Below, one piece after another: positions 1 to 5,307 of a DNA stretch of 8,551 nucleotides. Numbering within the stretch: the stretch's first letter is position 1; every line of letters begins with the position of its first letter. Position numbers and translations under genes: made by a program. The DNA is from Pseudomonadota bacterium (GTDB lineage Bacteria > Pseudomonadota > Gammaproteobacteria > Pseudomonadales > UBA5518). The notes under the pieces were generated by a model, which was given only the letters and a program-made list of their open reading frames with translations, did no database searches and was not told where the DNA came from. The DNA is taken from NCBI GenBank assembly GCA_022705125.1, contig JAKJFB010000108.1:1-8551 (forward strand). The letters are read 5' to 3'.

Positions 1-94
1 CGCGCGATGCCGCCAGCCGCGCATCCTCGGCAGCAGCGGCACGGCCGAGCACCGCGACGCCGAGGATAGTGAACAAGACCATCGTTGCACGCAC
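1..94 (-). CDS. Exported protein of unknown function, N-terminal fragment (cut by window edge)
   Basis: Only the first 31 codons lie in the window, so the function cannot be named. The reading begins with GTG (94-92) and gives MRATMVLFTILGVAVLGRAA followed by AAEDARLAASR. This has a basic start (Arg2), a hydrophobic core of about 12-14 residues and a small-residue run (AAAA, residues 19-22) before the acidic ED: a standard Sec signal peptide with probable cleavage after an AxA motif near residue 21-22. A Shine-Dalgarno-like GGGGAG sits on the minus strand about nine bases before the GTG (plus positions 104-109). An in-frame ATG at codon 5 (82-80) is an alternative start but leaves a shorter, uncharged N-region. 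The gene is divergent from the ArsR-type repressor at 213 and may be its target, which is inference from layout only. Confident that this is a real exported product. Confidence 0.72.
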   Translation of the reverse strand, partial: MRATMVLFTILGVAVLGRAAAAEDARLAASR

Positions 95-212
95 GGGTAT
101 CGTCTCCCCTATTCGGGCCAATAGTTGCGCAGTTTAACGCGGCTACAGGATTGCCGGGCCATCGCGCCCGCATTAGATTGGCACCAATGACTCTTCACCC
201 GGATACCCTCCG
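95..212. promoter_or_regulatory. Divergent intergenic region with two related palindromes, likely operators
   Basis: The 118 bp between the exported protein and the ArsR gene hold two similar short palindromes. ATTGGCACCAAT (177-188) has perfect 5-bp arms around CA. ATTCGGGCCAAT (111-122) shares 9 of 12 bases and has a weaker internal repeat. Their centres are 66 bp apart; each lies about 17-24 bp upstream of one of the two divergent starts. A possible sigma70 promoter for the repressor is TTGCCG (151-156), 17 bp, TAGATT (174-179), each hexamer 4/6 to consensus; the right palindrome overlaps its -10 and predicted start point. A repressor bound there would block its own transcription, and the left site would block the neighbour. 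Binding is inferred. Confidence 0.45.
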
Positions 213-587
213 ATGACAGCTACAGCAGTTCGCGACCAGTTTCAGACCCTTGTCGCCGATACCCGGGAGATGGGGCGCCATGCCGAGAGCGCGGCCGCCA
301 TGCTGAAGTGCCTGGCCAACCCGCACCGGCTGATGATTCTCTGCACCCTGTGCGAAGGCGAGTTGTCGGTGGGCGCACTGAACGCGCGCATCCCCCTGTC
401 CCAGTCCGCGCTGTCGCAGCACCTGGCGGTGCTGCGCTCGGAGCGCCTGGTCGATACGCGGCGCGAGGCCCAGACCATCTATTACAGCGTGCGCCCTGGC
501 CCCGCGCTCGACGTCATCCGCGTGCTGCACGAGCATTTCTGCGCCGAATCGACTGAACCACCCGACGCGGGGACGCCGCATTCGTGA
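213..587 (+). CDS. ArsR/SmtB-family repressor, BigR/SqrR-like persulfide (thiol) sensor
   Basis: A 124-residue winged-helix repressor of the usual ArsR length. Residues 30-46 (MLKCLANPHRLMILCTL) are the family's dimer/helix region, and LSQSALSQHLAVLR (62-75) is the recognition helix. LVDTRREAQTIYYSV (79-93) is the wing, very like YgaV and BigR. Cys44 in helix 2 and Cys110 in the last helix (HEHFCAE) are 66 residues apart, the same spacing as the sensing pairs of SqrR (C41/C107) and BigR (C42/C108) as I recall them. Those proteins form a di- or polysulfide link on exposure to reactive sulfur and leave DNA. Two extra cysteines (33, 47) lie near Cys44. No ArsR-type metal box (CxC) is seen in the recognition helix. 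The start has only a weak upstream GGA, but no in-frame alternative exists upstream. Likely autoregulated and controlling the divergent exported protein. It converges on the thioesterase gene, with 42 bp between the stops. Confidence 0.9.
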   Translation: MTATAVRDQFQTLVADTREMGRHAESAAAMLKCLANPHRLMILCTLCEGELSVGALNARIPLSQSALSQHLAVLRSERLVDTRREAQTIYYSVRPGPALDVIRVLHEHFCAESTEPPDAGTPHS

Positions 588-629
588 CGGTGCTGGCCGT
601 CGCGCGGCTCCCGGGCGCTTGCGCGCAGG

Positions 630-1037
630 CTAGCTGGCGCTAGATTCGTTGCGCGTGCGCGCACCCGTCAGCAACCGTTCGCTGGCGATGATCGCTCGCG
701 TATGCGAGCCCTGCCCGATCAGGCCGCCCGCATCCCACGCCTGCAGTTCGAAGCCGTAGAGCTTTCCCTGCATGCCGGTGAACGTCGCCTCGGCACGCAC
801 CCTGACCCCCTTCGGCGTGGCGGCGAGGTGGGTGACATTCACGTTCACGCCGACCGAGAGTTGCCCCGGGGCCAGCAGTGGCTTCATGCAACGCGCCGCC
901 GCGAGTTCCATCAGTGCGACCATGCGCGAGGTCGCGAACACCTCGGGAAATTCGTCTTCCACCGACAGCGCGAGCGCGCTGGCCATGTCCGCCTCGCTCG
1001 CCACCAGTTCCGCGCTCGCCCGCGCCCCCGCTTTCAT
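630..1037 (-). CDS. FlK-like acyl-CoA thioesterase (hotdog fold)
   Basis: A 135-residue single-domain hotdog protein resembling fluoroacetyl-CoA thioesterase FlK and its relatives. The block EFPEVFATSRMVALMELAAA (residues 29-48) and the later VTHLAATPKG (68-77) match that family. Thr36, Glu44 and His70 have the spacing (+8, +26) of the FlK catalytic Thr42/Glu50/His76, and Phe30 falls where FlK has its lid Phe36. GLIGQGSHTRAII (105-117) is the family's final strand. It should hydrolyse a small or unusual acyl-CoA in the cytosol; the substrate is unknown. ATG at 1037-1035 is chosen because GGGAGG (1047-1052) lies nine bases before it; the in-frame ATG at 1046 directly abuts that site. It is the last gene of a minus-strand operon, 53 bp after the CMD gene, which suggests removal or rescue of a CoA intermediate in the same pathway. 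Family assignment is strong, role inferred. Confidence 0.88.
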   Translation of the reverse strand: MKAGARASAELVASEADMASALALSVEDEFPEVFATSRMVALMELAAARCMKPLLAPGQLSVGVNVNVTHLAATPKGVRVRAEATFTGMQGKLYGFELQAWDAGGLIGQGSHTRAIIASERLLTGARTRNESSAS

Positions 1038-1090
1038 CGCCTTCATCCTCCCTACGTTTCCTTGCGCAGACGCTTGCCGGCACCCTGGCG

Positions 1091-1627
1091 CTACGCGCTC
1101 ACCTCGACCGGCGGCGGCAGCGTCACCTCCATCACCGGCACGAACTCCGGCATGCCACCGAGGCTGACGGCACATTTGGAGCTCGCGTTGAATGTGGCCA
1201 GCGCCACCGCCATGTGGCAGATCTGCTCCTCGGAGAACTGCTCGCGCAGCCGTGCGATCAACTGCGGATCGAAATGCCCGGGATCGCGCAGGTACACATC
1301 GGCGAAACCGAGCACCAGTTTCTCGAGCTCCGAGAGCCCGCTGTCGGCGAAACCGTCGTCGATCTGCGCGACCTTGTCCTCGGTCAGCCCGTCCTGGCGC
1401 GCCACGTCGTAGCGTGCGGCCTTGCAGAACACGCAGTTCACGGCGCGCGCATTGCGCAGGCGCAGCATCTCGACCAGGGCGAGGCGCACGCTGTTGCGCC
1501 GCCACACGCTGTCGTTGAGCCGCACGATCGGGTCGATCAACTGCGTCGCCAGCCCCATGCTGCTGTCGCGGATCACGTTGCCGGAGACGGTCGCCGGCGT
1601 TCCCGCCCGTGGATTGCCCTTGCCCAT
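1091..1627 (-). CDS. Carboxymuconolactone decarboxylase/AhpD-like protein with CxxC
   Basis: A 178-residue all-helical protein of the CMD/AhpD superfamily. The core VEMLRLRNARAVNCVFCKAA (52-71) is the family active-site helix. Glu53, Cys65 and Cys68 match AhpD Glu118, Cys130 and Cys133 in spacing, but the position of AhpD His137 is Arg72. The second conserved part is LEKLVLGFADVYLRDPGHF (101-119) followed by ICHMAVALATFNASSKCAVS (136-155). Relatives act as alkylhydroperoxidases, peroxidase partners or lactone decarboxylases; the substrate here cannot be told. A redox role through the Cys pair is the likely reading. The start ATG at 1627-1625 has GAGGG (1635-1639) overlapping the stop codon of the upstream gene, which ends only 10 bp earlier, so translation is probably coupled. 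Its direct neighbour is a diverged paralogue, suggesting a mixed complex. Confidence 0.85.
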   Translation of the reverse strand: MGKGNPRAGTPATVSGNVIRDSSMGLATQLIDPIVRLNDSVWRRNSVRLALVEMLRLRNARAVNCVFCKAARYDVARQDGLTEDKVAQIDDGFADSGLSELEKLVLGFADVYLRDPGHFDPQLIARLREQFSEEQICHMAVALATFNASSKCAVSLGGMPEFVPVMEVTLPPPVEVSA

Positions 1628-1637
1628 CGTTGTGCCC

Positions 1638-2105
1638 TCAGTGTGCCGTGGCGGCGCCGAGCGCCGTGAACATCAGGGCGAGACGGATGCGCCCCTCGAT
1701 GAAACCCAGCGCCTCGATCAGGCACACCAGTCCCGCCTCGCCGAAATGCCGCTTCACGCCGTCGGCGAGCTCATCGGTGAGCGCGCCCGGATCCTGTGCG
1801 TAGATCTCGGCGAACTCCAGCACCGCCTGCTCCGCGGCATCGAAGTACGCGCTGCCATGATAGCGACCCGAGAGGACCGCCTCGATGCGCCCGGGATCGC
1901 GCTCGAGGCCACGCAGCACGGCCGCTTCGGCGCTGGCGCCGTGCAAGCGCGCCAGTCGCAGCCGGCAGAGTTCGAGCAGCCGCGCCGGCACGTGGTCCTG
2001 GCGCCACAACTGCTCCCACAGCGCGTTGAAATCGCGCGCCATCGCGCCGCCGGGGGCGAGCGCGACGGACAGGGTCTCGCTGGTCACTGCGCAATCTGCC
2101 TGCAT
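1638..2105 (-). CDS. CMD/AhpD-like paralogue lacking the CxxC motif
   Basis: A 155-residue protein that aligns along its length with the gene downstream. LLELCRLRLARLHGASAEAA (72-91 of a reading begun 29 codons further up; about 43-62 here) lines up with the partner's active-site helix, and the two CxxC cysteines are Ala and Glu. The part AVLEFAEIYAQDPGALTDEL then aligns with the partner's LVLGFADVYLRDPGHFDPQL. Without the cysteines it is unlikely to do thiol-based peroxidase chemistry; it may be a structural or regulatory partner, or a decarboxylase-like enzyme using other residues. ATG at 2105-2103 is chosen for its AGGAG (minus strand, near 2111-2116) at good spacing. An in-frame ATG at 2192 would add 29 residues of GC3-rich but otherwise unconvincing sequence and lacks a ribosome site. 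First gene of the three-gene operon. Confidence 0.8.
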   Translation of the reverse strand: MQADCAVTSETLSVALAPGGAMARDFNALWEQLWRQDHVPARLLELCRLRLARLHGASAEAAVLRGLERDPGRIEAVLSGRYHGSAYFDAAEQAVLEFAEIYAQDPGALTDELADGVKRHFGEAGLVCLIEALGFIEGRIRLALMFTALGAATAH

Positions 2106-2135
2106 CTGTAGCTCCTCTTCGGGGTGCCGGCGCGG

Positions 2136-2207
2136 CGGCTGGCGCACGGTCGCGCGCCAGCCGTTGGCGTCATGGAGCGGCAACGCTCCCATGCGCGTTC
2201 GCCAACG
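2136..2207. repeat. Cluster of three inverted repeats in the divergent region
   Basis: Three perfect or near-perfect inverted repeats sit back to back between the CMD operon and the metallopeptidase. (a) CGGCTGGCGC (2136-2145) pairs with GCGCCAGCCG (2154-2163) across an 8-base loop. (b) CGTTGGCG (2162-2169) pairs with CGCCAACG (2200-2207). (c) Nested inside b, GGAGCG (2174-2179) pairs with CGCTCC (2184-2189) around GCAA, a GNRA tetraloop when read on the plus strand, and extends three more pairs past a bulged C. Repeats a and b share bases 2162-2163, so as RNA they compete slightly at the junction. There is no U-run on either strand, so a normal terminator is unlikely. Operators or a folded leader of the minus-strand operon are the best readings. 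A TTGACG (2211-2206, minus) next to repeat b could be a -35, but no convincing -10 follows. Confidence 0.5.
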
Positions 2208-2250
2208 TCAAGCGGCCGCTCCCGTGCCGTGGTCGCCGCGACGCAGGCTC

Positions 2251-2259
2251 TGCTATGCT
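2251..2259 (+). promoter_or_regulatory. Extended -10 promoter element upstream of the metallopeptidase
   Basis: TGCTATGCT is an extended -10 element (TGn followed by TATGCT, 4/6 to consensus). No good -35 is seen 17 bp upstream, which is common for extended -10 promoters. Transcription would start near 2266, giving a leader of about 52 bases before the ATG at 2318. Confidence 0.4.
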
Positions 2260-2317
2260 CGCGCCGCGGCTGCTCGCTGGCGGGTGGGGCCGCGGCACCG
2301 CGAGCGGAGGACCGTAT

Positions 2318-3229
2318 ATGCGCTGGAAGGATGAACGTCGTAGCGAGAACGTCGAGGACCGCCGCGGCCAGAGCGCCTCTCCGCGCCGTGCCAGCGGTGC
2401 GCCGGTGCTGCTGCAACTGCTGCCCATGCTGCTGCGCTCGCGCGGCGGACGCTACCTGCTCGGCATCCTCGCGGTGGTGGTGATCGGCGCGCAGTTCCTC
2501 GGCGTCGATATCCTCTCGCTGCTGACGACCGGCGGGCCTGCCGTTCAGGCGCCCTCGGGCCAGCGGGCCGCGCCCTCGGCCGCGGAGCAGGAGCGCGCGG
2601 AGTTCGTCGCGCATGTGCTTGGGAGCACCGAGGATACCTGGCGCCAGCAGTTCGCCGGGCTCGGGCGCACCTACGAAGATCCGCGCCTGGTGATGTTCAG
2701 CGCCAGCGTGCAGTCGGCCTGCGGCTACGCGCAGGCCGCGATGGGGCCGTTCTATTGCCCCGCCGACCACAAGGTCTATCTCGATCTCTCGTTCTTCGAC
2801 GAATTGCACCAGCGCTTCGGCGCGCCGGGCGATTTCGCCCAGGCCTACGTGATCGCCCACGAGGTGGGCCACCACGTGCAGACCCTGACCGGCATCTCGG
2901 CGCAGGTGCAGGCCGCGGGCCGCGGCGCCTCGAAAGCGCAGGTTAACGCGCTGTCGGTGCGCCAGGAACTGCAGGCCGACTGCTTCGCCGGCGTCTGGGC
3001 CCACCACGCCGAGAGCTCGCGGCAGATCCTCGATCCGGGCGATCTCGAGGAGGCGCTGGGCGCGGCCACCGCGATCGGTGACGACCGGCTACAGAAGCAG
3101 GCGCAGGGCTATGCCGTGCCGGACAGCTTCACGCACGGCAGCTCCGAGCAGCGCGTGCGCTGGTTCAGGCGCGGCTTCGAATCCGGGGATATCGGCAGTT
3201 GCGACACCTTCGCGGCGCAGAACCCCTGA
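2318..3229 (+). CDS. ypfJ: YpfJ-type neutral zinc metallopeptidase, membrane anchored
   Basis: A 303-residue protein of the neutral zinc metallopeptidase family represented by E. coli YpfJ. It opens with the family signature MRWKDERRSENVEDRRG, then one hydrophobic segment (about 47-63, LLGILAVVVIGAQFLGV) anchoring it in the inner membrane, with a basic flank (RSRGGR) that predicts the C-terminal domain outside the cytosol. The catalytic HEVGH motif is at 181-185 inside VIAHEVGHHVQTLTG; QELQADCFAGVWAHH (216-230) follows and should supply the third metal ligand. The conserved cysteines Cys135 and Cys147 (SACGYAQAAMGPFYC) may pair. HGSSEQRVRWF (273-283) is the family's C-terminal block. Length is normal and all key residues are present. 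ATG at 2318 is set by GGAGG (2306-2310), seven bases upstream, and by the family start; the frame stays open upstream to an ATG at 2255 that lacks support. The physiological substrate of this family is not known to me. Transcribed alone, divergent from the CMD operon. Confidence 0.95.
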   Translation: MRWKDERRSENVEDRRGQSASPRRASGAPVLLQLLPMLLRSRGGRYLLGILAVVVIGAQFLGVDILSLLTTGGPAVQAPSGQRAAPSAAEQERAEFVAHVLGSTEDTWRQQFAGLGRTYEDPRLVMFSASVQSACGYAQAAMGPFYCPADHKVYLDLSFFDELHQRFGAPGDFAQAYVIAHEVGHHVQTLTGISAQVQAAGRGASKAQVNALSVRQELQADCFAGVWAHHAESSRQILDPGDLEEALGAATAIGDDRLQKQAQGYAVPDSFTHGSSEQRVRWFRRGFESGDIGSCDTFAAQNP

Positions 3230-3306
3230 TGCGGTCCGCGGGCACAAGGCCCAGATGGGCTACGCCGCAGGGTGAATTTTCAACCGCCTGAGTCGCGGCC
3301 TTTCGT

Positions 3307-3334
3307 TTGAATTCCACCCGTCCCTCGCTAGGCT
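3307..3334 (+). promoter_or_regulatory. Candidate sigma70 promoter for the HDOD gene
   Basis: TTGAAT (3307-3312, 4/6) and TAGGCT (3329-3334, 3/6) are separated by 16 bp, placing a start near 3341 and a leader of about 33 bases. The rest of the 144-bp gap after the metallopeptidase holds only a weak hairpin, GCCC-AGAT-GGGC (3249-3260), with no T-run. Confidence 0.35.
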
Positions 3335-3373
3335 TGCTGAGTCGAACACCCGCCGCAAATCACAGGGACGCGA

Positions 3374-4537
3374 ATGGATCCCATGCTCTACATGGCCGCC
3401 GCCGTCGGCGCCGCTGCCGCCCTCGCCCTTGCCGCCACCGCGCTCCTGACGCGCGGTGTGAAGCCCGATTCGGGCGCGGCAATCCCTGGCAGTGCGCCGT
3501 CGGAACGGCGCCGCGCGGTGGCGACCGATACTGGCGCCGGCATCGCGCCAGCCCTGGCGATGGTGGCAACGGAAGAACCCGCGCCGCTTCCCGACGCCCT
3601 GAACGGCTTCTGGCTCGCCGACGAGCACGAGATCACCACCCAGCGCAGCACACAGCTCGCCACGCAGTTGCGCCACGTCGCGATGCCCCCGCGCGAACTG
3701 CAGCACTTCATGGCGACGGACATCATGGCGGGCAACGCGGCCCAGGAGCTTTCCGAGCTGGTGATGAGCGAGCCGCGACTGGCGGCGAAGGTGCTGGGGC
3801 GGGCGAACTCGCCTTTCTACGGGCTGCAGTCACCGATCGCGAGCGTTGCCCACGCGATCACCTACCTCGGCATGAACACGGTGCGCAACATGGCGCTCAG
3901 CTTCGTGCTGCAGGAATCCTTCGCGGTAGAGGATGCCGCGCTCGGCCGCTATTGCGACAGCGTCTGGGAGGCGGGACGGATTGCCTCGGAACTCTGCTCC
4001 CTGCTCGCGCCCCGCCTCGGTTTCCCCGACACGGGCACGCTCGGCACGCAGACGATACTTTGCTTTCTCGGCGATCTCGCGGTGCCGTCGCTGCTCGGCG
4101 ACGAAGCCGGCGCGATCCGGGAGCTCGATTTCGTCGAACGGCTTCGGTTCGAGCAGGAGCAGCTCGGCGCCAGCTCGGTGCTGCTCGGCACGATCGTGAT
4201 CCGCGCGTGGGGACTGCCGGCGCCCATCGTCGATGCGGTTGCGGCCGCGGGACGCGTCGTGGTGACACCCGTGGAGCAGGCCGATCCTGCCCAGGCGCCG
4301 CGCAGCGCGCTGATCTACAGCTGCGCGCGCATCGGCGAGGCGATCGCGCGGCAGCGCATCGCAGGACCCGATGAGATCGAGCTGAGGAATGCCGCCGCGC
4401 CCGAGCTGCACCACCTGCAGGGCTACCTGCGCCTGCCGCAACTGGCGCGGCTACCCGAACTGCTGCACGCGCCCGACGTGCGGCTGGCACTGGCGCGCAC
4501 GATCGCGGCCGTGCGCAACGTAGCGGCGGCGGGCTGA
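3374..4537 (+). CDS. HDOD-domain protein with N-terminal membrane anchor
   Basis: A 387-residue protein. Residues 6-26 (YMAAAVGAAAALALAATALLT) form one membrane segment or uncleaved signal, followed by a low-complexity Ala/Pro-rich linker to about residue 80. The HDOD domain runs from about 94 to 290: LATQLRHVAMPPRELQHFM, then ELSELVMSEPRLAAKVLGRA with NSPFYGLQSPIASVAHAITY and LGMNTVRNMALSF (125-177), the typical family core. The region where HD hydrolases have their His-Asp pair reads CFLGDLAVPSLLG (230-242), with Gly in place of His, so no phosphohydrolase activity is expected, as usual for HDOD. Such proteins act in signalling, for instance with cyclic-di-GMP or sensor-kinase networks; the output here is unknown. 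Most HDOD proteins are soluble, so the anchor is notable. AGGGA (3364-3368) five bases upstream supports ATG 3374; in-frame ATGs at 3383 and 3392 are alternatives. It stands alone and converges on the TetR gene. Confidence 0.88.
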   Translation: MDPMLYMAAAVGAAAALALAATALLTRGVKPDSGAAIPGSAPSERRRAVATDTGAGIAPALAMVATEEPAPLPDALNGFWLADEHEITTQRSTQLATQLRHVAMPPRELQHFMATDIMAGNAAQELSELVMSEPRLAAKVLGRANSPFYGLQSPIASVAHAITYLGMNTVRNMALSFVLQESFAVEDAALGRYCDSVWEAGRIASELCSLLAPRLGFPDTGTLGTQTILCFLGDLAVPSLLGDEAGAIRELDFVERLRFEQEQLGASSVLLGTIVIRAWGLPAPIVDAVAAAGRVVVTPVEQADPAQAPRSALIYSCARIGEAIARQRIAGPDEIELRNAAAPELHHLQGYLRLPQLARLPELLHAPDVRLALARTIAAVRNVAAAG

Positions 4538-4545
4538 GGCGACAT

Positions 4546-4565
4546 CGCGTCGGGCCCGCGACGCG
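4546..4565. terminator. Possible bidirectional terminator hairpin
   Basis: CGCGTCG (4546-4552) and CGACGCG (4559-4565) form a perfect 7-bp GC-rich stem around a 6-base loop. It lies in the 41-bp gap between the convergent stops of the HDOD gene and the TetR gene, 8 bp and 13 bp away respectively. Symmetry suits termination from both sides, but neither strand has a U-run, so it may only assist or protect 3' ends. Confidence 0.4.
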
Positions 4566-4578
4566 CTGCCTGCGACAC

Positions 4579-5172
4579 TCAGGGCTCCAGCAGTGCGCGC
4601 ATGACCCGCTGCATCACGCGGGCGGTGGCGGCGCGATCCATCCCGGGATGACGCACCCCGCGAATCTGCAGCCCTTCGTAAAGCGCCGAGAGAACTTCGC
4701 AGCGGCCCTCGGGATCGCTGAGCCTGTCACCGTGGCCGCTGGCAATGCGCAGGGTTTCGCCGACCTTGCGCCGGACCTCTTCATCTGCCTGGCGCACCAA
4801 CGCCGCCACCGCCGGGTTGCGTGCCGCCTCGGCCAGCACCTCCAGCAGCAGCGGACCGCGCGGGCCCTCCACCGCGCGCTCCAGCCCGTGCGGCACGTGC
4901 TCGACCATGGCGCGAGCCCAATCCTCGTGGCTGCGGATCTCGTCGTCAATGGCGAGGATCTGCTGCTGATCGCCGGCCACGATGGCCGCGATGATCGCTT
5001 CCTTGTTGGCGAAGTAGTGATAGATGTGCCCGACGCTCATCCCCGCTTCGCGCGAGATCTGCGCCATGCTGGCACCGTGGAAGCCATGGCGCTGGAAGCA
5101 CGCCGCGGCGGCCGTAAGAACCTGCTCGCGGCGCATCTGCCCCCGATCCTTGTCGCAACACTCGGCACCCAT
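4579..5172 (-). CDS. TetR/AcrR-family repressor of the adjacent RND pump
   Basis: A 197-residue regulator. The N-terminal DNA-binding domain runs from about 15 to 60: REQVLTAAAACFQRHGF, HGASMAQISREAGMSVGHIY (32-51) as the helix-turn-helix, then HYFANKEAIIAAIV, all classic TetR. The remaining 135 residues form the variable ligand and dimer domain, including GPLLLEVLAEAARNPAVAAL (106-125). The start is supported by GGGGAG on the minus strand about 10 bases upstream (plus 5183-5188); Met13 is an alternative. Two adjacent cysteines, Cys5 and Cys6, sit in the short N-terminal arm. It is divergent from the AcrA-like gene across 135 bp holding a strong inverted repeat over both promoters, so it very probably represses the pump and itself, released by pump substrates. 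The ligand cannot be predicted. Confidence 0.92.
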   Translation of the reverse strand: MGAECCDKDRGQMRREQVLTAAAACFQRHGFHGASMAQISREAGMSVGHIYHYFANKEAIIAAIVAGDQQQILAIDDEIRSHEDWARAMVEHVPHGLERAVEGPRGPLLLEVLAEAARNPAVAALVRQADEEVRRKVGETLRIASGHGDRLSDPEGRCEVLSALYEGLQIRGVRHPGMDRAATARVMQRVMRALLEP

Positions 5173-5219
5173 GGTATTAATTCTCCCCTCGCCACGCTGA
5201 CAGCCAGCGTAATGGTAGC

Positions 5220-5248
5220 TTGACGCGCAGCATACACCTAAATAGAAT
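5220..5248 (+). promoter_or_regulatory. Strong sigma70 promoter of the RND pump operon
   Basis: TTGACG (5220-5225, 5/6) and TAGAAT (5243-5248, 5/6) are separated by exactly 17 bp, the best promoter match in the window. Transcription would start near 5255, leaving a leader of about 53 bases before the adaptor ATG at 5308. Confidence 0.78.
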
Positions 5249-5258
5249 GAACGCTCAA
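5229..5258 (-). promoter_or_regulatory. Candidate promoter of the TetR gene, overlapping the pump promoter
   Basis: On the minus strand TTGAGC (5258-5253, 4/6) and TATGCT (5234-5229, 4/6) are separated by 18 bp. Its -35 lies inside the inverted repeat at 5240-5265, so the repressor could also block its own synthesis. The element is weaker than the pump promoter it faces. Confidence 0.5.
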
Positions 5259-5265
5259 TCTATTT
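5240..5265. promoter_or_regulatory. TetR-type operator (26-bp inverted repeat)
   Basis: The repeat is centred between 5252 and 5253. Outer arms AATAGA (5241-5246) and TCTATT (5259-5264) are perfectly complementary, with one further A/T pair outside. Inner TGA (5248-5250) and TCA (5255-5257) are also symmetric around CG, giving 11 matching pairs of 13. The core TGAACGCTCA resembles operators of AcrR-like regulators. It covers the -10 of the pump promoter and the -35 of the divergent TetR promoter, so one bound repressor would silence both. Confidence 0.8.
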
Positions 5266-5307
5266 GTTGGGGCGTACCCGATACCCCCTGCCCCGAGGAG
5301 CGTTCCG

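Noticed and set aside
187..213. ATG at 187 as an upstream start of the ArsR gene
   Set aside because: It is out of frame and meets a stop codon after nine codons, overlapping the true ATG; at most a tiny leader peptide, without a ribosome site.
630..643. CTAGC-TGGC-GCTAG hairpin over the thioesterase stop codon as a terminator
   Set aside because: The stem is only 5 bp and no U-run follows on either strand.
702..1412. 236-codon plus-strand frame across the thioesterase and CMD genes
   Set aside because: Antisense to two genes with clear family motifs; composition is that of a shadow frame and no ribosome site is seen.
630..1505. Single 291-codon minus-strand frame that includes the thioesterase
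   Set aside because: Only the part from 1037 downward matches a family. Upstream it runs in the wrong frame through the CMD gene, and a good ribosome site marks the internal start.
2106..2192. N-terminal extension of 29 codons on the CMD-like paralogue
   Set aside because: Third-position GC is high but so is the background. The upstream ATG has no ribosome site, whereas the ATG at 2105 has a good one, and the extension overlaps the inverted repeats.
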